The notes beneath the pieces were generated by a model. It searched no databases. It saw only the letters and a program-made list of their open reading frames with translations, and was not told the DNA's origin. A stretch of DNA of 64,000 nt from Cellulomonas persica. Lineage in GTDB: Bacteria; Actinomycetota; Actinomycetes; Actinomycetales; Cellulomonadaceae. Position numbers and translations under genes: made by a program. The stretch spans positions 248,001 to 312,000 of the forward strand of contig NZ_BJUA01000002.1 of assembly GCF_007989825.1 (NCBI RefSeq), given 5' to 3'. Shown here one piece after another: positions 62,752 through 64,000 of the stretch. Each line of letters begins with the position of its first letter. Positions within the stretch are counted from its first letter, which is position 1.

Positions 62752-63204
62752 ATGACCGACGACGAGCGGACCTCGCGCGCCGCCGGCCCCGAGACGACCG
62801 TCAACTTCGGTCAGGTCGGCCCTGTCGAGATCGAGCAGGGCGCACCGGTCGGGCTGACGGCCGACGAGTCGGCCGCGGTGCAGGCACTGCCCGCGACGTC
62901 GGCCCTGCTCGTGATGCAGCGCGGCCCGAGCGCGGGCGCGCGCTTCCTGCTCGACGCGGACCGCACCGTCGCGGGCCGCTCGACCCAGGCGGACATCTTC
63001 CTCGACGACGTGACGGTCTCGCGCAAGCACGCGGAGTTCGTCCGCGAGGGTGCGCAGTTCGTCGTGCGGGACATCGGCTCCCTGAACGGCACGTACGTCA
63101 ACCGTCAGCGCATCGACCAGGCGGCGCTGCGCTCGGGCGACGAGGTGCAGATCGGCAAGTACCGCATGACGTTCCACCCGAGCCCGCACCGCGAGGACGC
63201 ATGA
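62752..63204 (+). CDS. garA: GarA/OdhI-type FHA protein
   Basis: Phosphothreonine-binding regulator of 2-oxoglutarate metabolism. Of 150 residues the N-terminal phosphorylation motif ETTVNFGQVG corresponds to the ETT loop phosphorylated by PknB/PknG in GarA. The FHA domain (about 65-145) contains GRSTQADIFLDDVTVSRKHA and RDIGSLNGTYVNRQR, with R, S and N of the phospho-binding site. AGGAGG lies upstream of the ATG. It precedes the MerR gene, the usual garA-merR order in actinobacteria. Confidence 0.93.
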   Translation: MTDDERTSRAAGPETTVNFGQVGPVEIEQGAPVGLTADESAAVQALPATSALLVMQRGPSAGARFLLDADRTVAGRSTQADIFLDDVTVSRKHAEFVREGAQFVVRDIGSLNGTYVNRQRIDQAALRSGDEVQIGKYRMTFHPSPHREDA

Positions 63205-63230
63205 CCCGCTCCAACGGTGGCCGCGCGTGA
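63201..63230 (+). CDS. Nine-codon ORF bridging garA and the MerR gene
   Basis: ATG at 63201 overlaps the garA stop and its TGA at 63228-63230 overlaps the MerR GTG. It encodes MTRSNGGRA. It may serve as a coupling or leader peptide, or be chance. Confidence 0.2.
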   Translation: MTRSNGGRA

Positions 63231-64000
63231 GCACGGCTCCGCAGACGCGTGCGCGCCAGCTGCCCGCGGACGCCGCCCCGGCGGTCCCGGAGGCCGGCGA
63301 GCACGAGCCGTGGCCCCGCGGCATCTCGCGGCGCGCGAGCATGCGCATCTCGGACGTGCTCGCTGCGCTCCAGATCGAGTTCCCGGCGGTCACGCCCTCC
63401 AAGCTGCGCTTCCTCGAGGAGCAGGGGCTGGTCGAGCCCGTCCGCACGCCCTCGGGCTACCGCCAGTACTCGCCGGCGGACGTCGAGCGCCTGCGGTTCG
63501 TGCTGCGGCAGCAGCGGGACCGCTACATGCCGCTCAAGGTCATCGGCGAGCGCCTCGCCGCGCTCGACGCGGGCGCGGAGGACGAGCCGACGCCGCGGGC
63601 CCGGCTCGCGGCGGCCGACGGTGTGCTGCGGCGCCCGGACACGCGCGTGTCCGCCGAGGCCCTGGCCGCTGACGCCGGGGTCGAGCCGCACCTCGTCGCG
63701 GAGCTCGTCGAGGCCGGCGTCCTGACCCCCGGACCCGGGGGAGGGTTCGAGCCGTGGGCGCGCGAGATCGTCGTGACCGCCGCGGCGCTGGCCGAGCACG
63801 GCATCGACGTGCGGCACCTGCGGCAGTTCCGCACCGCGGCCGAGCGTCAGGCGGACCTCGTGGCGCAGGCGGTCGCGCCGTGGCGCGGCCAGCGCAACGC
63901 GTCCTCGCGTGCGCGGGCGGCGACCATGGCCGCGGAGCTCGGTGAGCTCTGCGCGCGGATGCACACGGCGCTCGTGCGGTCGTCCGTGGCGGACCTGCTG
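63227..64000 (+). CDS. MerR-family regulator (FtsR-like), 3' end missing
   Basis: At least 258 residues are visible and the reading frame is open to the window end. After a roughly 40-residue leader, the winged-helix MerR domain reads MRISDVLAALQIEFPAVTPS, KLRFLEEQGLVEPVRTPSGY and RQYSPADVERLRFVLRQQRD. The C-terminal helical part (about 180-258) includes WAREIVVTAAALAEHGIDVR and is typical of FtsR. The GTG at 63227 directly follows the short bridging ORF. FtsR-type proteins regulate division genes in relatives. Confidence 0.88.
   Translation, partial: MSTAPQTRARQLPADAAPAVPEAGEHEPWPRGISRRASMRISDVLAALQIEFPAVTPSKLRFLEEQGLVEPVRTPSGYRQYSPADVERLRFVLRQQRDRYMPLKVIGERLAALDAGAEDEPTPRARLAAADGVLRRPDTRVSAEALAADAGVEPHLVAELVEAGVLTPGPGGGFEPWAREIVVTAAALAEHGIDVRHLRQFRTAAERQADLVAQAVAPWRGQRNASSRARAATMAAELGELCARMHTALVRSSVADLL

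Overview
The window is very GC-rich (roughly 74% by eye) with dense, often ATGA- or GTGA-overlapping genes, many GTG starts and TAnnnT-type -10 boxes. Together with secreted GH6 and GH5 cellulases carrying CBM2 modules, a LacI/CebR-like operator, HU, GarA, a WhiB-like protein and split LigD/Ku genes, this points to a cellulolytic actinobacterium, most likely Cellulomonas or a close relative. This is an inference from gene content, not a database match.

Layout. 1-11.3 kb: core chromosome. ctaB and xerD are followed by parA-scpA-scpB-rluB-tyrA-cmk-plsC-der and a membrane protein, nearly all overlapping or tightly spaced. 11.34-15.67 kb: a decayed integrative element inserted in the 3' end of tRNA-Pro(GGG), bounded by 35-bp direct repeats. 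Its integrase has lost the first catalytic arginine block and several cargo genes are frameshifted. 15.8-20.2 kb: a DUF4157 (HELAH) protein with a GHH motif and a coiled coil, a broken ORF, a manganese catalase and a short PEP-mutase/isocitrate-lyase-type gene. 20.3-31.2 kb: accessory metabolism and regulation: PadR plus membrane protein, a DASS symporter, a peptidoglycan-binding lipoprotein, a lone PIN protein, a VOC dioxygenase/MarR pair with twin operators, GH3 beta-glucosidase, TetR, a putative SOS gene and an SMR guanidine exporter preceded by a guanidine-III riboswitch. 31.2-41.3 kb: lipase-like hydrolase, universal stress protein, YbaK, pirin, ECF sigma plus Ogt, Mqo, App1-type phosphatase and Dps. 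41.5-45.9 kb: an NHEJ island (separate LigD polymerase and ligase genes, divergent Ku and PHP protein), then HU. 46.6-53.5 kb: threonine aldolase and the cellulase locus (GH5, GH6, LacI). 53.6-58.9 kb: a LacI-sensor/PAS/degenerate-GGDEF protein and a DEAD-box helicase. 59.2-64 kb: the conserved CDP-alcohol transferase-DUF881-Sbp-DUF881-GarA-MerR cluster, cut off by the window end.

How the parts work together. The GH6, GH5 and GH3 enzymes form a cellulose-to-glucose route, probably controlled by LacI-type repression and perhaps by the adjacent LacI-like sensor protein. Dps, Mn-catalase, NHEJ, Ogt and the LexA-box gene form a DNA-damage and oxidative-stress complement. The element at tRNA-Pro is the clearest horizontally acquired tract and looks immobile.
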